Of a stretch of 64,000 bases of DNA, positions 44,413 through 53,547 are shown piece after piece. The notes beneath the pieces are model-generated. The model was not told where the DNA came from, ran no database searches, and saw only the letters and a list, made by a program, of their open reading frames with translations. The translations under genes and the position numbers were made by a program. This stretch comes from Mucilaginibacter sp. JRF (GTDB lineage: Bacteria > Bacteroidota > Bacteroidia > Sphingobacteriales > Sphingobacteriaceae), in assembly GCF_015223065.1 (NCBI RefSeq), contig NZ_JADFBY010000002.1, positions 434,001-498,000 on the forward strand, read 5' to 3'. Every line of letters starts with the position of its first letter. Positions within the stretch are counted from its first letter, which is position 1.

Positions 44413-45564
44413 ATGATTAAAAGTTTCGCAAAGAGCCTGACGGTGGCTGTGTATGCTGTCGGCCTTACATTGGTGTCATGTTCAAAACCCAATGATGTTG
44501 TTCCGGTTAATGAAACGCCGGTAGCCACAAAGCCATCACAATCTACTCCGGGTGTTACTCCCGACAATTCCGGAAAAGATAATGACACAACTACTACCAC
44601 AAATCCTGTAACTCCAACTGTACCTCCTGTTACTACCACGCCCATTACTACGTCGCCAACTACACTGTCATTAGGTGTAAATGGTCACCCGTTTGGCGAT
44701 GCGCCTTATTTGGAAACACCGGCCACCAGGCAGGTTGACATGATAAACCAAATGGGCATGAACTGGTACCGCATTAACGTGCTAACCCAGTCTGACGGTA
44801 CAATATCAGGTAACCGCCCGGGCTTGTTCGAAGCCCTGCGCGATGCTGCCAAAAGCGGGTCAGTAAATCTGCTGCCAATGCTTTACCTGCGTACCTTTAA
44901 ATCGGCCGATAGCCCTGAAACGGCTTACGAAAAAGGTAGAACCCTTGGTGCTAACTTCGCCGCTAAATATGGCGAGTACTTTGAATATTATGATCTGGGT
45001 AACGATCTGGAGCTTGATCTGTTACTGCCCAATACCGACGGCCGCGATATAGCCGACTATAACCCAACCAAAAGCAAGGCCATTGCCTATTACCTTAAAG
45101 GTATGGACGAGGGTATCAAAGCTAACGACCCGGGTGCCAAAACAATGATAGATGCCGGTTGGCTGCACTGGGGTTTCCTGACCATTTGCAGTAACTATGG
45201 TGTTCAGTTTGATGCCATTGGTTACCACTGGTACTCGGATATGGAAGGCGCTGCCAAAAAGAGCTATAAAATTGATGACATCACCACAAAAATTACCGGT
45301 TTATTCCCAACCAAGGAGCTTTGGTTCACCGAGTTTGGCTATCGTTACAACTCATCAAGCAATGTGAATGAGGATAAACAAAGTGAGTTTATAAACAGCT
45401 TTGTAGCCAAATGCCGCAATAACACTAAAGTGAAGGCTGCCATAGCTTACGAATTACTCGACGAGCCTTACAAAAGCTACCAGGAATCAAATTACGGTTT
45501 GTATAAGTGGTTAACCCGTTACACATCTTCAGCTAAAAAGCCTGTAGTAAGTATTTTCAGATAA
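44413..45564 (+). CDS. Lipoprotein glycosidase, TIM-barrel (GH39/GH128-like)
   Basis: A 383-residue lipoprotein with anchor Cys23 (LTLVSCSKP), a Thr/Pro-rich linker to about residue 90, and then a TIM-barrel domain. Conserved-looking features are MNWYRINVL, the acid-base candidate in YYDLGNDLELD, HWYSDMEG and the nucleophile candidate Glu in LWFTEFGYR. These fit clan-A glycosidases such as GH39 or the Asl1-like GH128 group. Glycosidases of this kind often trim the polysaccharide made by adjacent synthesis genes, and a glycan cassette starts 240 bases downstream. A strong terminator follows. The substrate is unknown. Confidence 0.75.
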   Translation: MIKSFAKSLTVAVYAVGLTLVSCSKPNDVVPVNETPVATKPSQSTPGVTPDNSGKDNDTTTTTNPVTPTVPPVTTTPITTSPTTLSLGVNGHPFGDAPYLETPATRQVDMINQMGMNWYRINVLTQSDGTISGNRPGLFEALRDAAKSGSVNLLPMLYLRTFKSADSPETAYEKGRTLGANFAAKYGEYFEYYDLGNDLELDLLLPNTDGRDIADYNPTKSKAIAYYLKGMDEGIKANDPGAKTMIDAGWLHWGFLTICSNYGVQFDAIGYHWYSDMEGAAKKSYKIDDITTKITGLFPTKELWFTEFGYRYNSSSNVNEDKQSEFINSFVAKCRNNTKVKAAIAYELLDEPYKSYQESNYGLYKWLTRYTSSAKKPVVSIFR

Positions 45565-45600
45565 TAGTTTATATATAAGTTCACGACGATTTTAATCCTG

Positions 45601-45634
45601 AGCCGGAATCGCCTTTATGGCGTTCCGGCTTTTT
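45601..45634 (+). terminator. Intrinsic terminator of the glycosidase gene
   Basis: Composite stem AGCCGGAA/TTCCGGCT with an inner CGCC/GGCG (45601-45630) followed by TTTTAGTTTTT. It lies 37 bases after the stop. Confidence 0.9.
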
Positions 45635-45806
45635 AGTTTTTGGGGCTATATCACACATTCTCAATATATGGGGCAATCAACCGCCCGGTAATGATATTTT
45701 TTTGCAAGAAGTTTAACTTGTACTAACAATTATAAGGCTGGATAACGCCCTGATCATCCGGCCTCAATTTTTGCAGACTTAAACTTGTTCAAAAAATATC
45801 ATCATC

Positions 45807-47198
45807 ATGAAGATAGCCATAATAGGAGCAGGGCCTGCCGGCCTTACCATAGCCCATGAGCTTTCTAAAAACGGTATTAAGGTTGATGTTTACGATCGCG
45901 CTAACGAGGTGGGCGGCTTTGCCCGGTCAATATCTTTATGGAATAAAAATGTTGAGATCGGTCCGCATTTCTTCAACGTAACCCGTTTCCCTGATGTGCG
46001 AAAGCTGATATTTGAGTGCCTCAACGGGCGTTTCAGGCTGTACGCGCGTAAAACCTATGTACTCACCTTAAACAAGTTGTTTATATACCCGCCTGCTGTT
46101 TTTGATGTGCTTAAAAAGCTCAGCCCCGGCCAGTTTTTAAAAGCATCAGCAGCATTTATCAGGCAGATGATAGCACCATCAAAGCCGGATGGTTCGGCAG
46201 CACCTATGGCTAAAAATTTACTGGGCGGTTATCTGTATAAACACTTCTTCGCTAATTTTTGCCGTAAAATATGGTCGTTAAATGCAGGTGAATTATCCGA
46301 AGTATTTGTGCGCTCACTTATCGGCTTAACCGGCAAAGTGTCGGCCACCACATTGATCATCCGTAAAATAAAACAAAGCTTCGGGGCCACCAAACCGAAG
46401 GATGAACATATTTATCCCGATGGCGGCTTTTCAACCCTGTGGGCAGCCATGCAAGGTAAGATAGAAAGCCGGGGCGGTGAGTTCTTTCTATCCACCACCA
46501 TCACCGAGTTAGAGCGTTCAACCAATTCGGGCGATATACAGGCGGTCGTTTTAAACGATGGCACCCGGCGGGAGTACGATATGTTTGTTGCCACCATACC
46601 GGTTTTGCCGTTGCTGAATTACCTTAAAGATGCCTATGGAGAGGCTGTAAAGCCACAGTCGCAGATCAACTTTCGTAATGATGTGCTGGTATACATGCAG
46701 GTTACTTATGATGAAGCCCGGCCAGGCCAGTGTTTTTACATTTATGATGATAAGATCAGGATAACGCGGGTAACTAATTTTAACGGGTTTGATGTAGAGG
46801 GCGATAAGGCACCATTTGCCGTGATATTGGTTGAGTATTGGTGCGATAAGGATGATGCCATGTGGCAGGCCAATGATGATGAATTGCTGAGCTTCACCAC
46901 ATCCGAACTGCATAAAACCGGACTATTCACCGGGCTAAAGGTGATGGATAAGGTAGTTAAAAAGGTGAACAACGCCTTCCAGATACCTGATCTTGATCTG
47001 CCTGCAAATCAGGAGATATTGTTCAGTCAACTATCAGCCTGTAACAACCTGCTGATAGCCGGGCGCAATGCCTCCGTAAGTTTTAGCTATGGTATGGAGA
47101 ATGCCCTCAACGATGGTATTATACTGGTGAATGATCTGTTGCCCGCCATCAAAGCCCGGCAGTCTGCGCCGATACCTGTTAACCTTATCGCCCAATGA
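45807..47198 (+). CDS. FAD-dependent oxidoreductase of the glycan cassette
   Basis: A 463-residue flavoprotein with the dinucleotide-binding motif GAGPAGLTIAHEL at 7-19, VDVYDRANEVGGFARS near 30-45, and a GPHFF element like that of UDP-galactopyranose mutase. The C-terminal FAD-closing motif is LLIAGRNASVSFSYGMENAL. It belongs to the broad protoporphyrinogen oxidase/amine oxidase-like superfamily, members of which occur in polysaccharide clusters. It overlaps the next glycosyltransferase gene by 4 bases, so it probably acts on a sugar nucleotide or lipid-linked sugar of the same pathway. The exact reaction is unknown. Confidence 0.78.
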   Translation: MKIAIIGAGPAGLTIAHELSKNGIKVDVYDRANEVGGFARSISLWNKNVEIGPHFFNVTRFPDVRKLIFECLNGRFRLYARKTYVLTLNKLFIYPPAVFDVLKKLSPGQFLKASAAFIRQMIAPSKPDGSAAPMAKNLLGGYLYKHFFANFCRKIWSLNAGELSEVFVRSLIGLTGKVSATTLIIRKIKQSFGATKPKDEHIYPDGGFSTLWAAMQGKIESRGGEFFLSTTITELERSTNSGDIQAVVLNDGTRREYDMFVATIPVLPLLNYLKDAYGEAVKPQSQINFRNDVLVYMQVTYDEARPGQCFYIYDDKIRITRVTNFNGFDVEGDKAPFAVILVEYWCDKDDAMWQANDDELLSFTTSELHKTGLFTGLKVMDKVVKKVNNAFQIPDLDLPANQEILFSQLSACNNLLIAGRNASVSFSYGMENALNDGIILVNDLLPAIKARQSAPIPVNLIAQ

Positions 47199-48340
47199 AA
47201 ACAGCCATAGTACACGATTTAACGCTGGCCACCGGCGGGGCCGATAGTACCCTGCAATCTATCGTGGCGGTTTATCCCTCCACAATTTATACGTTGGTAG
47301 CCAATCAGGAGGGTATCAGCAGGTCGCCGTTAAAAGATCAAAAGTTCGTTACCTCGTTCATCCAAAGGCTACCCTGGAGCAAAAAACGATACCGCATGTA
47401 TTTGCCGTTTTATCCGCTGGCTGTTGAGCAGTTTAATTTGGATCAGTATGATGTAGTGCTATCATCATCATTCATTGTAGCCAAAGGCGCCGTAACCAAT
47501 ACCGACCAGTTGCATATATGTTATCTGCATAACCCCATACGCCCCGCATGGGAGCTTTATCAGCGGTTTTTGAGCCATAGCAACAGCAGGCGCGGTATCA
47601 AGGGCGTTTTTACCCGATTGGTTTTCCATTACCTTAAGTTATGGGATGTAATTTCGGCCAACCGGGTCGATCATTTTATAGCCAACTCGCATTACACGGC
47701 CGATCGTATCCGCAAGCTATACCGGCGTGAATCCACGGTTATCTACCCGCCAGTTGATGTGGACGATTTTACGTTGGAAGAAACGAAAGACGATTACTAT
47801 GTTACCGCATCCCGACTGGTTTACCATAAACGTATCGACCTTATTATTGAAGCCTTCAGATCAATGCCCACCAAACGCCTGGTAGTTGTTGGCGATGGCC
47901 CAGAACTTGATCGACTTAAAAAAATAGCCCCCGCCAACGTTACCCTAACCGGTCACCAACCCCAGGCCAACCTGATAACCTACATACAAAAGGCCAAAGC
48001 TTTCATTTTTGCCGCGCACGAGGATTTTGGCATATCGCCCATTGAGGCCATGGCTTGCGGTACGCCTGTTTTGGCCTATGGCAAAGGCGGTTGTGCCGAA
48101 ACTGTGCTGAATGGTGAAACCGGTTTGTTGTTTACCGCGCAAACCGCGCAAGCCATTGTTGAGTGTGTAAATGTGTTTGAATCCGGTGAGTTCTTCTTCA
48201 ATGCGGCACACATCAGCAGCTATGCGGGCACCTTTAGCAGGCAGCGTTTCGAGAGCGAATTGCACACTTTTGTAGAGGCTAAAAAACAGGCTTTTTTTGG
48301 CAATAAGCAAACATTGCAACCTCAGCTCAGCTGCCGTTAA
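47195..48340 (+). CDS. Glycosyltransferase family 4
   Basis: A 381-residue GT-B fold enzyme. The C-terminal donor-binding region is clear: VTASRLVYHKRIDLIIEAF near 207-226, VVVGDGPEL, HEDFGISPIEAMACG (the E-x7-E type motif) and GETGLLF. The N-terminal acceptor domain has a HDLTLATGGADSTL start. It overlaps the FAD oxidoreductase gene by 4 bases (ATGA). It should transfer a sugar onto a lipid-linked or growing glycan at the inner membrane. Donor and acceptor are unknown. Confidence 0.9.
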   Translation: MKTAIVHDLTLATGGADSTLQSIVAVYPSTIYTLVANQEGISRSPLKDQKFVTSFIQRLPWSKKRYRMYLPFYPLAVEQFNLDQYDVVLSSSFIVAKGAVTNTDQLHICYLHNPIRPAWELYQRFLSHSNSRRGIKGVFTRLVFHYLKLWDVISANRVDHFIANSHYTADRIRKLYRRESTVIYPPVDVDDFTLEETKDDYYVTASRLVYHKRIDLIIEAFRSMPTKRLVVVGDGPELDRLKKIAPANVTLTGHQPQANLITYIQKAKAFIFAAHEDFGISPIEAMACGTPVLAYGKGGCAETVLNGETGLLFTAQTAQAIVECVNVFESGEFFFNAAHISSYAGTFSRQRFESELHTFVEAKKQAFFGNKQTLQPQLSCR

Positions 48341-48523
48341 TACACATCTGTTTTTTCTTTCTCGTTTTGATATACAACCCTTTAGCGTGCCGTTGGCAGG
48401 CATGCCGATATGGTATATTTGGTATATGGCACTCGCTTGTGTGCCCAATGCACCAAATTCTTTTTTCTCCCCGCTTATTGGGATTAATTAACGTATTAAC
48501 TAAAAACTTAAACCATTAAAACT

Positions 48524-49471
48524 ATGAAATGTGTTGTACTTGGCGCGTCCGGTTTTTTAGGAGCCGTGATTGTTAACGATTTGTTACAGCGTGGCGATGA
48601 AGTGATCGCTTTTGACAGGGGCTTGCGTAAACGTGACGTGATCACGGAGGCTTTTTCCCGCAACTACAAATTTATTGAAGGCACCATTATGGACAGGGAA
48701 GCCCTCACCTTAGCCTGCGAAGGTGCCGATGAGATATACCACCTGGCCGGGCAACTGGGCACCTCCGAGCTTGAATCGGCCATGAGGGGCGCTATCGAGG
48801 TGAATATTATGGGAGCCTTAAACGTGTTTGAGGTGGCCATAGCTTGCAAGGTGCCGAGAGTTTTCCTGGCATCAAAGCCTAACGTTTGGTTAAATACCTA
48901 CACCATTACCAAGCATACCGCCGAGAAGATTGCCAACCTCATGACGAGGTATCACCCTATCCGCATCAGTGTGTTGAGGTACTTTAACCTTTACGGCGCA
49001 GGGCAAAAGCTGTACCCGGTACGTAAAATATTACCAACGTTTGCCATACAGGCTATGCGTGGACTGCCGATACAGGTGTATGGCGATGGTACGCAAACCG
49101 TTGATATGCTTTATGTAAAGGATGCCGCCCGTATTACGGTTGATGTAATGCGTAACAAGTACAATCCTAATACGATGGATTGCGGTACAGGCATTGAAAT
49201 GTCGGTATTGGAAGTTGCCGAATCAGTGAACCGTTATTTTGGCAATACCGCCGGTGTTAAGCACATGCCTATGCGTATCGGCGAAACGCCGCACACCCGC
49301 CTGGTGGCTGATACCGCCGAGCTGGAAAAGGTTATCGGTAAAATAGATTATACGCCTTATGATGAAGCCCTTGCCGAATCATTATCCTACTACGAAAATA
49401 TGGAAGCCCATAATGTAGATGCCGCGTTAAACTTTTATGGTTTCAGCCAACCGTTTAGTATGGCATGGTAG
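48524..49471 (+). CDS. NAD-dependent sugar-nucleotide epimerase/dehydratase (extended SDR)
   Basis: A 315-residue short-chain dehydrogenase with the Rossmann motif GASGFLGA at 8-15 and the catalytic Tyr-x3-Lys as YTITK in the segment NTYTITKHTAEK. Substrate-domain features are RYFNLYGAGQ and VYGDGTQTVDMLYVKDAA, typical of UDP-glucose 4-epimerase-like enzymes. The usual Ser/Thr before the Tyr is replaced by a SKPNVWLN stretch, which is unusual. It starts 183 bases after the glycosyltransferase and overlaps the next gene by 7 bases. It probably makes the sugar donor for this cassette. Confidence 0.87.
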   Translation: MKCVVLGASGFLGAVIVNDLLQRGDEVIAFDRGLRKRDVITEAFSRNYKFIEGTIMDREALTLACEGADEIYHLAGQLGTSELESAMRGAIEVNIMGALNVFEVAIACKVPRVFLASKPNVWLNTYTITKHTAEKIANLMTRYHPIRISVLRYFNLYGAGQKLYPVRKILPTFAIQAMRGLPIQVYGDGTQTVDMLYVKDAARITVDVMRNKYNPNTMDCGTGIEMSVLEVAESVNRYFGNTAGVKHMPMRIGETPHTRLVADTAELEKVIGKIDYTPYDEALAESLSYYENMEAHNVDAALNFYGFSQPFSMAW

Positions 49472-50115
49472 TTACGGGTAAAAACATATTAGCCATTGTA
49501 GCCCACCCTGATGATGAAACCATAGGTTGCGGTGGTTTTTTACACAAGGCATCAATAAACAATGCCAATTGCCGCGTGCTGCTGCCCTTGAAACGGGGAG
49601 ATGAGCGAGGCGTAACACATTGGACAGATCTGGTTAGTCAGTTAACTGATGCCTGCGATATTTTGGGCGCTAAGCTGGTAATGCCTGCCGATATGGTTGA
49701 CGACCTTACGGCCGAGCTTAATGTGCAGGCTATAAATCAAATTATTCACAGCCATGTGCAGTGGGCCGATATTATTGTGACCCACTGGCACGGCGATTCG
49801 CACCAGGCGCACCGGGCTTTGTACCGGGCGGTTGAGATAGCTACACGCCCCTTTAGGGTACATAAAACGGTGATGTTTTTTGAAGTAGCCACCTCAACCG
49901 ATCAGGCATTTATTTATAATTTTTCGCCCAACTTTTTTGTGGGATTATCGACTGAGAATGTCGCCAAAAAAAAGACCGCGATGGATAAGTACAATACCGA
50001 GAACGAATTAGGCCGAACGCCTGAAAACCTGGAATACCTGATGCGTTTACGTGGCAGCCAAACCGGGATGGAATTTGCCGAAGCTTTTATGATAGCCAGA
50101 CATTTTTGGGAATGA
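49465..50115 (+). CDS. PIG-L (LmbE) family deacetylase
   Basis: A 216-residue zinc-dependent deacetylase. The metal-binding motif AHPDDE is at 13-18 followed by TIGCGG, and the second metal/catalytic region is THWHGDSHQAHRAL near 110-123. Family members remove N-acetyl groups from GlcNAc-containing lipids or sugars. It overlaps both neighbours (7 bases with the epimerase, ATGA with the sugar transferase), so it is translationally coupled to glycan synthesis and probably de-N-acetylates an intermediate. Confidence 0.9.
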   Translation: MVVTGKNILAIVAHPDDETIGCGGFLHKASINNANCRVLLPLKRGDERGVTHWTDLVSQLTDACDILGAKLVMPADMVDDLTAELNVQAINQIIHSHVQWADIIVTHWHGDSHQAHRALYRAVEIATRPFRVHKTVMFFEVATSTDQAFIYNFSPNFFVGLSTENVAKKKTAMDKYNTENELGRTPENLEYLMRLRGSQTGMEFAEAFMIARHFWE

Positions 50116-50714
50116 TAGATCTGTTGGTACGCATACTGTGTTTTTTGATTTTGGTGTTGATAATGCCCCTGTTGCTGTTATTGGGCCTCATCATTAAAAT
50201 AAGCTATCCCGGCAAAATATTTTACAGGCAGCCCCGCGAGGGTAAGCATGGCAGGGTTTTCAGGATATGGAAACTGCGTACTATGCGCGCCAATGCCGAC
50301 CGGATCTTGGCCGATCTGTTAAAGAATGATGAGCAGAAAGCCCGTGAGATGCAGGATTTTGGTTGCTTGCGCGATGATCCCCGCATAGCGGGTAGCGTAG
50401 CCAAACTTGCCCGCCAGTTAAGTATTGATGAGCTGCCCCAGCTCATCAATATTGTAACGGGCGATATGACGCTTGTAGGCCCCCGCCCGCTTGAACTTTT
50501 TTTGGCCGAAAGCCTCGATGCCAAAAGCAGGGCTATACGCAATGCTGTAAAACCCGGCCTCACCGGGCTGTGGCAGGTAGGCCCCCGCAGCGATATCAAC
50601 ATCAGGCAAATGCAGTTTTATGATAAGCTGTATATCAAAAAAAAGAGCCTTCAGCTGGATATGTACATCATCTGCAAAACAGCGCAGGTGGTTATAAAAC
50701 GCACCGGCATGTAG
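50112..50714 (+). CDS. Priming sugar transferase (polyprenyl-phosphate glycosyl-1-phosphate transferase)
   Basis: A 200-residue bacterial sugar transferase of the short PglC-like type. The ATG at 50112 overlaps the deacetylase stop; a TTG six bases earlier is less likely. An N-terminal membrane helix (about 5-30) precedes FRIWKLRTMR, LSIDELPQLINI, GDMTLVGPRP and KPGLTGLWQV, all standard motifs. It places the first sugar phosphate on undecaprenyl phosphate in the inner membrane. Its presence marks the cassette as making a lipid-linked glycan or exopolysaccharide. It ends directly against the convergent glycosyltransferase, with no bases between. Confidence 0.93.
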   Translation: MIDLLVRILCFLILVLIMPLLLLLGLIIKISYPGKIFYRQPREGKHGRVFRIWKLRTMRANADRILADLLKNDEQKAREMQDFGCLRDDPRIAGSVAKLARQLSIDELPQLINIVTGDMTLVGPRPLELFLAESLDAKSRAIRNAVKPGLTGLWQVGPRSDINIRQMQFYDKLYIKKKSLQLDMYIICKTAQVVIKRTGM

Positions 50715-51794
50715 TTAAACGTATTTGGCCACGGCATTAAATAAAATGCCCGCGCTTTTATGCCAGTTAAAATAGGCGGCTCTGTCGTACCCGGCTTGTT
50801 TTAACTCTTGTAAACGTGTCGCGTTATTTAGCAGCCCCTTAATTTTGGCGGCCATATCGTTTACGTTTGTTGGGTCGAAATATGCCCCCGCGTCGGCAAT
50901 AACTTCGGGCATTGATGCCGCGTTCGAGGCAATTACCGGGCAACCCAGATTCATGGCCTCCAACGGCGGAATACCAAAGCCCTCATACAACGATGGGAAG
51001 ATGAACAGATCGGCATTAGCGTACAAATGCTTTAGCTCGGCATCGGTAACATAACCTAAATAAACCAGGTTATCCTTAGCTTCAGATGTTTCTAAGGTAG
51101 CCAGTTTGCCGCCCGCTATCAGTACGTTGTGGCTGGTTATGTCGGCAATTTTTAAGGCCTTGCTTAATCCCTGAAAGTTTTTGTGGAATGCCAAACTACC
51201 CACGCTCAGGCAATAGGGTTTATGTTTCTCAACCTTGTCAATAAATTCCTGACTTGGTTTTTCGTAATCCAGTATATGCTCACCGGCGTTGTACATCACC
51301 GTCATGTCCCGGCGGGCGGGCTTGAGGGTTTTATGCAGCTCCTGCTTTGAAAATTCAGATACCGTTACCACATGCTTTGCCCTTTTGTTAATAAGCGGCA
51401 CCGCGAAGTTGTACCACTTGCTAAACGCAGGCGAAAAGTACTGCGGGTTTATCAGTACCGATGCATCGTGAATAACAGATATTTGGTTTGATTTTAGCAG
51501 CGGGGCAATGGTGCAAAAGTTAATAAGCATTTTACCCGCGGTATACAGGGGTAGTTCAAGCTGTTCCCACAAATTGCCTTTGAGTATGCCGCGCTTGGTA
51601 AGCTTGATGTGCTTTAGCTCAACGGGGTTGGCAATCTCGCCCGAATATAATATCTCGAGGGTGTATTTATCTTTATCTATCGCGCCCGAATCCAGCAGGT
51701 CATCCAGTGCTTTTATAAGCTCAAAAGCGGTACGCCTTATGCCGTTTAAAGGCACCGTCAGGAAGCGGCCATTGAGGTAGATGGTACGTTTCAT
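50715..51794 (-). CDS. Glycosyltransferase family 1/4
   Basis: A 359-residue GT-B glycosyltransferase on the opposite strand, convergent with the sugar transferase. Motifs are HVVTVSEFSKQEL near 140, LSVGSLAFHKNFQGL near 195-209, FPSLYEGFGIPPLEAM and GCPVIASN. It probably adds a further sugar in the same glycan pathway. The opposite orientation suggests separate control. The ATG start is clear, and a 240-base spacer lies upstream. Confidence 0.9.
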   Translation of the reverse strand: MKRTIYLNGRFLTVPLNGIRRTAFELIKALDDLLDSGAIDKDKYTLEILYSGEIANPVELKHIKLTKRGILKGNLWEQLELPLYTAGKMLINFCTIAPLLKSNQISVIHDASVLINPQYFSPAFSKWYNFAVPLINKRAKHVVTVSEFSKQELHKTLKPARRDMTVMYNAGEHILDYEKPSQEFIDKVEKHKPYCLSVGSLAFHKNFQGLSKALKIADITSHNVLIAGGKLATLETSEAKDNLVYLGYVTDAELKHLYANADLFIFPSLYEGFGIPPLEAMNLGCPVIASNAASMPEVIADAGAYFDPTNVNDMAAKIKGLLNNATRLQELKQAGYDRAAYFNWHKSAGILFNAVAKYV

Positions 51795-52033
51795 TTAGTA
51801 GAGTGTTGGTGTGTTATAAGCAAGATAAGGCCTTATTAAATAACTAAATCGGGCTAAAGATATCGGTTTTTCGCTTTGCTTGCGCCCTAACAGCGTCAGG
51901 TTGTGAAGTCTATGTAAAGTTTTGTGAAGTATTAATAGCGCATTTCTCGCTGCGTAAATCTAAACCATAAGTTGGTCATCTGTACAACAAATGCGCCTGC
52001 TGATTGTCTTTATCATACAAAACATTTACCTGT

Positions 52034-52369
52034 ATGAACGACGAGCAATTTCGCGAACAACACCAGCCGCTGCATGTACCGGCGCACTATGATAAGGCCG
52101 CGCCCTTAAAGGAACGACTGGCTTTTGCCCTTGCCGATCTGGGAGAGGGTACGGCCAATGAGGTGATTGACCACCTGCTTAAATTAGAGGGTGATACCGA
52201 TGATGCCACCCTGCAAGCAGAGGCAAAGCAACAGCTTATTGACTGGAGCAACAACGGCTTGGTAACCGTAAATACCGAGCATCCCGAACTGCGCTACAAC
52301 CTGCACAAAATAACCGAGGCCAACAGCGGCAGCGTAAATCCGCGTTTGTTGGCTCCGGGATTAGATTAG
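52034..52369 (+). CDS. Small hypothetical protein
   Basis: A 111-residue soluble acidic protein. A TTG at 52004 opens the frame, but the ATG at 52034 is preferred. It is predicted helical (LKERLAFALADLGEGTANEV, then LQAEAKQQLIDW) with a short strand end (LVTVNTEHPELRYNL). The helix-turn-helix-like pattern with a beta wing hints at a winged-helix fold, but I do not recognise the family. It ends three bases from the convergent GH43-like gene. Confidence 0.6.
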   Translation: MNDEQFREQHQPLHVPAHYDKAAPLKERLAFALADLGEGTANEVIDHLLKLEGDTDDATLQAEAKQQLIDWSNNGLVTVNTEHPELRYNLHKITEANSGSVNPRLLAPGLD

Positions 52370-52372
52370 CGG

Positions 52373-53443
52373 TTATTTCTCGTTCGGGAAAGCATCCTGC
52401 AAGGCTTTGGCCTCCGCGGCTGTAAGCGGCGACAGGCTGCCGTGGCGGGCATCGGGCGGCAGGCTGATATCTTTCTCGATCGTCCAATGCAACAGATCGG
52501 GCGATGATGATATGCCGTAGTCGTCGGCCATCGGGTAATCATAATATAACAGCCAGGCTTTACTATTCAGCGGATCGGCCATTACGCTCGGGCCTTCGGT
52601 AATGGTGGGGGCTATCTGGCCTTTATTCAACGGGCCTTCAAACACCTTGTATGGGCCTTCCAATTTTTTTGATGTCGCTACGCGGATACCCCTGCGTTCG
52701 CAGGTTTTGGCGCCAAATTCTTCCTCTTTATGAAAAAGGTAGTACGTTCCCTTATGCTTTATCAGCGTACCATCAATCACCGAATACGGTGGCGCGAACA
52801 ATACTTTTGCTGGGGTAAACGATTGCCAGTCCTTAGTTTTACAATACCACAACCGGCTTTGCTGCCAGCCCTCACTCTTAAAGGTTGACGACCATAGCAG
52901 CGTGTACTCCTTAGTCGCTTCATCATAAAAGTACTCGGGTGCCCAAATGTTGTTCACCAGGGCACCGGTTTCGTCGCGTACGTCTTTCATCAACGGCAAA
53001 TACTTTTCAAACTGCCAGTGTATCAAATCCTTTGAGGTAGCATATATGCAGCTCGGGCCGAATGTTTTACGGTCGGGTGCATCCTTACCGCCGCCGGTGG
53101 CTACCAGCCGCCAAAGTCCGTCGGCACCCTTGCGGATGAACTGGTCGCGCATGTGCTGGTCCCACAGTGGTTTATTGTTGTTGATGGGTGTCCAATGCCT
53201 GCCATCGGTTGATAGGGCAATATGCAGCTGCGCCACCAGCATAGGGTTAGGTAAAGGCACCTCAACGGTTTTGCCCTGCGCGTCAATCTCTATACGGGTA
53301 GGGTAGCGCTGCCTGAAATAGGTAAGCATCCACACATCCTTTGATTGCGCTATGGTAAATTGTAGAGTTACGATGAACAGCATACCCGTTAGCCACAAGG
53401 CTTTTACAACAGGCATACAGCTTGATGGGCGGTGTGCTATCAT
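52373..53443 (-). CDS. Secreted GH43-like glycoside hydrolase
   Basis: A 356-residue five-bladed-propeller type protein. The N-terminus has a hydrophobic signal after a short charged start (cleavage near TIAQ-S); translation might begin at the internal Met10. The motif IWAPEYFYDEATKEYTLLWS near 166-185 is typical of the GH43/GH32 clan, with a later VIDGTLIKHKGTYYLF and a TITEGPSV segment. An early catalytic Asp is less clear. Members act on arabinose-, xylose- or galactose-containing glycans. It has no susC/susD-type partners here, so it is not in a canonical polysaccharide utilisation locus. Confidence 0.75.
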   Translation of the reverse strand: MIAHRPSSCMPVVKALWLTGMLFIVTLQFTIAQSKDVWMLTYFRQRYPTRIEIDAQGKTVEVPLPNPMLVAQLHIALSTDGRHWTPINNNKPLWDQHMRDQFIRKGADGLWRLVATGGGKDAPDRKTFGPSCIYATSKDLIHWQFEKYLPLMKDVRDETGALVNNIWAPEYFYDEATKEYTLLWSSTFKSEGWQQSRLWYCKTKDWQSFTPAKVLFAPPYSVIDGTLIKHKGTYYLFHKEEEFGAKTCERRGIRVATSKKLEGPYKVFEGPLNKGQIAPTITEGPSVMADPLNSKAWLLYYDYPMADDYGISSSPDLLHWTIEKDISLPPDARHGSLSPLTAAEAKALQDAFPNEK

Positions 53444-53547
53444 ATCAATTTAAGTATTGGTAATAATTTAATTGGTTGCTTTTGGCAATCTAAAAATAAA
53501 TTATTGAACCCGCTTAAACTGTAATAATGCTGATACCCGGCAGAAAA

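Noticed and set aside
42742..45564. Considered a polysaccharide utilisation locus around the GH28-like and glycosidase genes
   Set aside because: There is no SusC/SusD pair, and the two genes are divergent. The TonB receptors in the window are of the metal-chelate type and far away.
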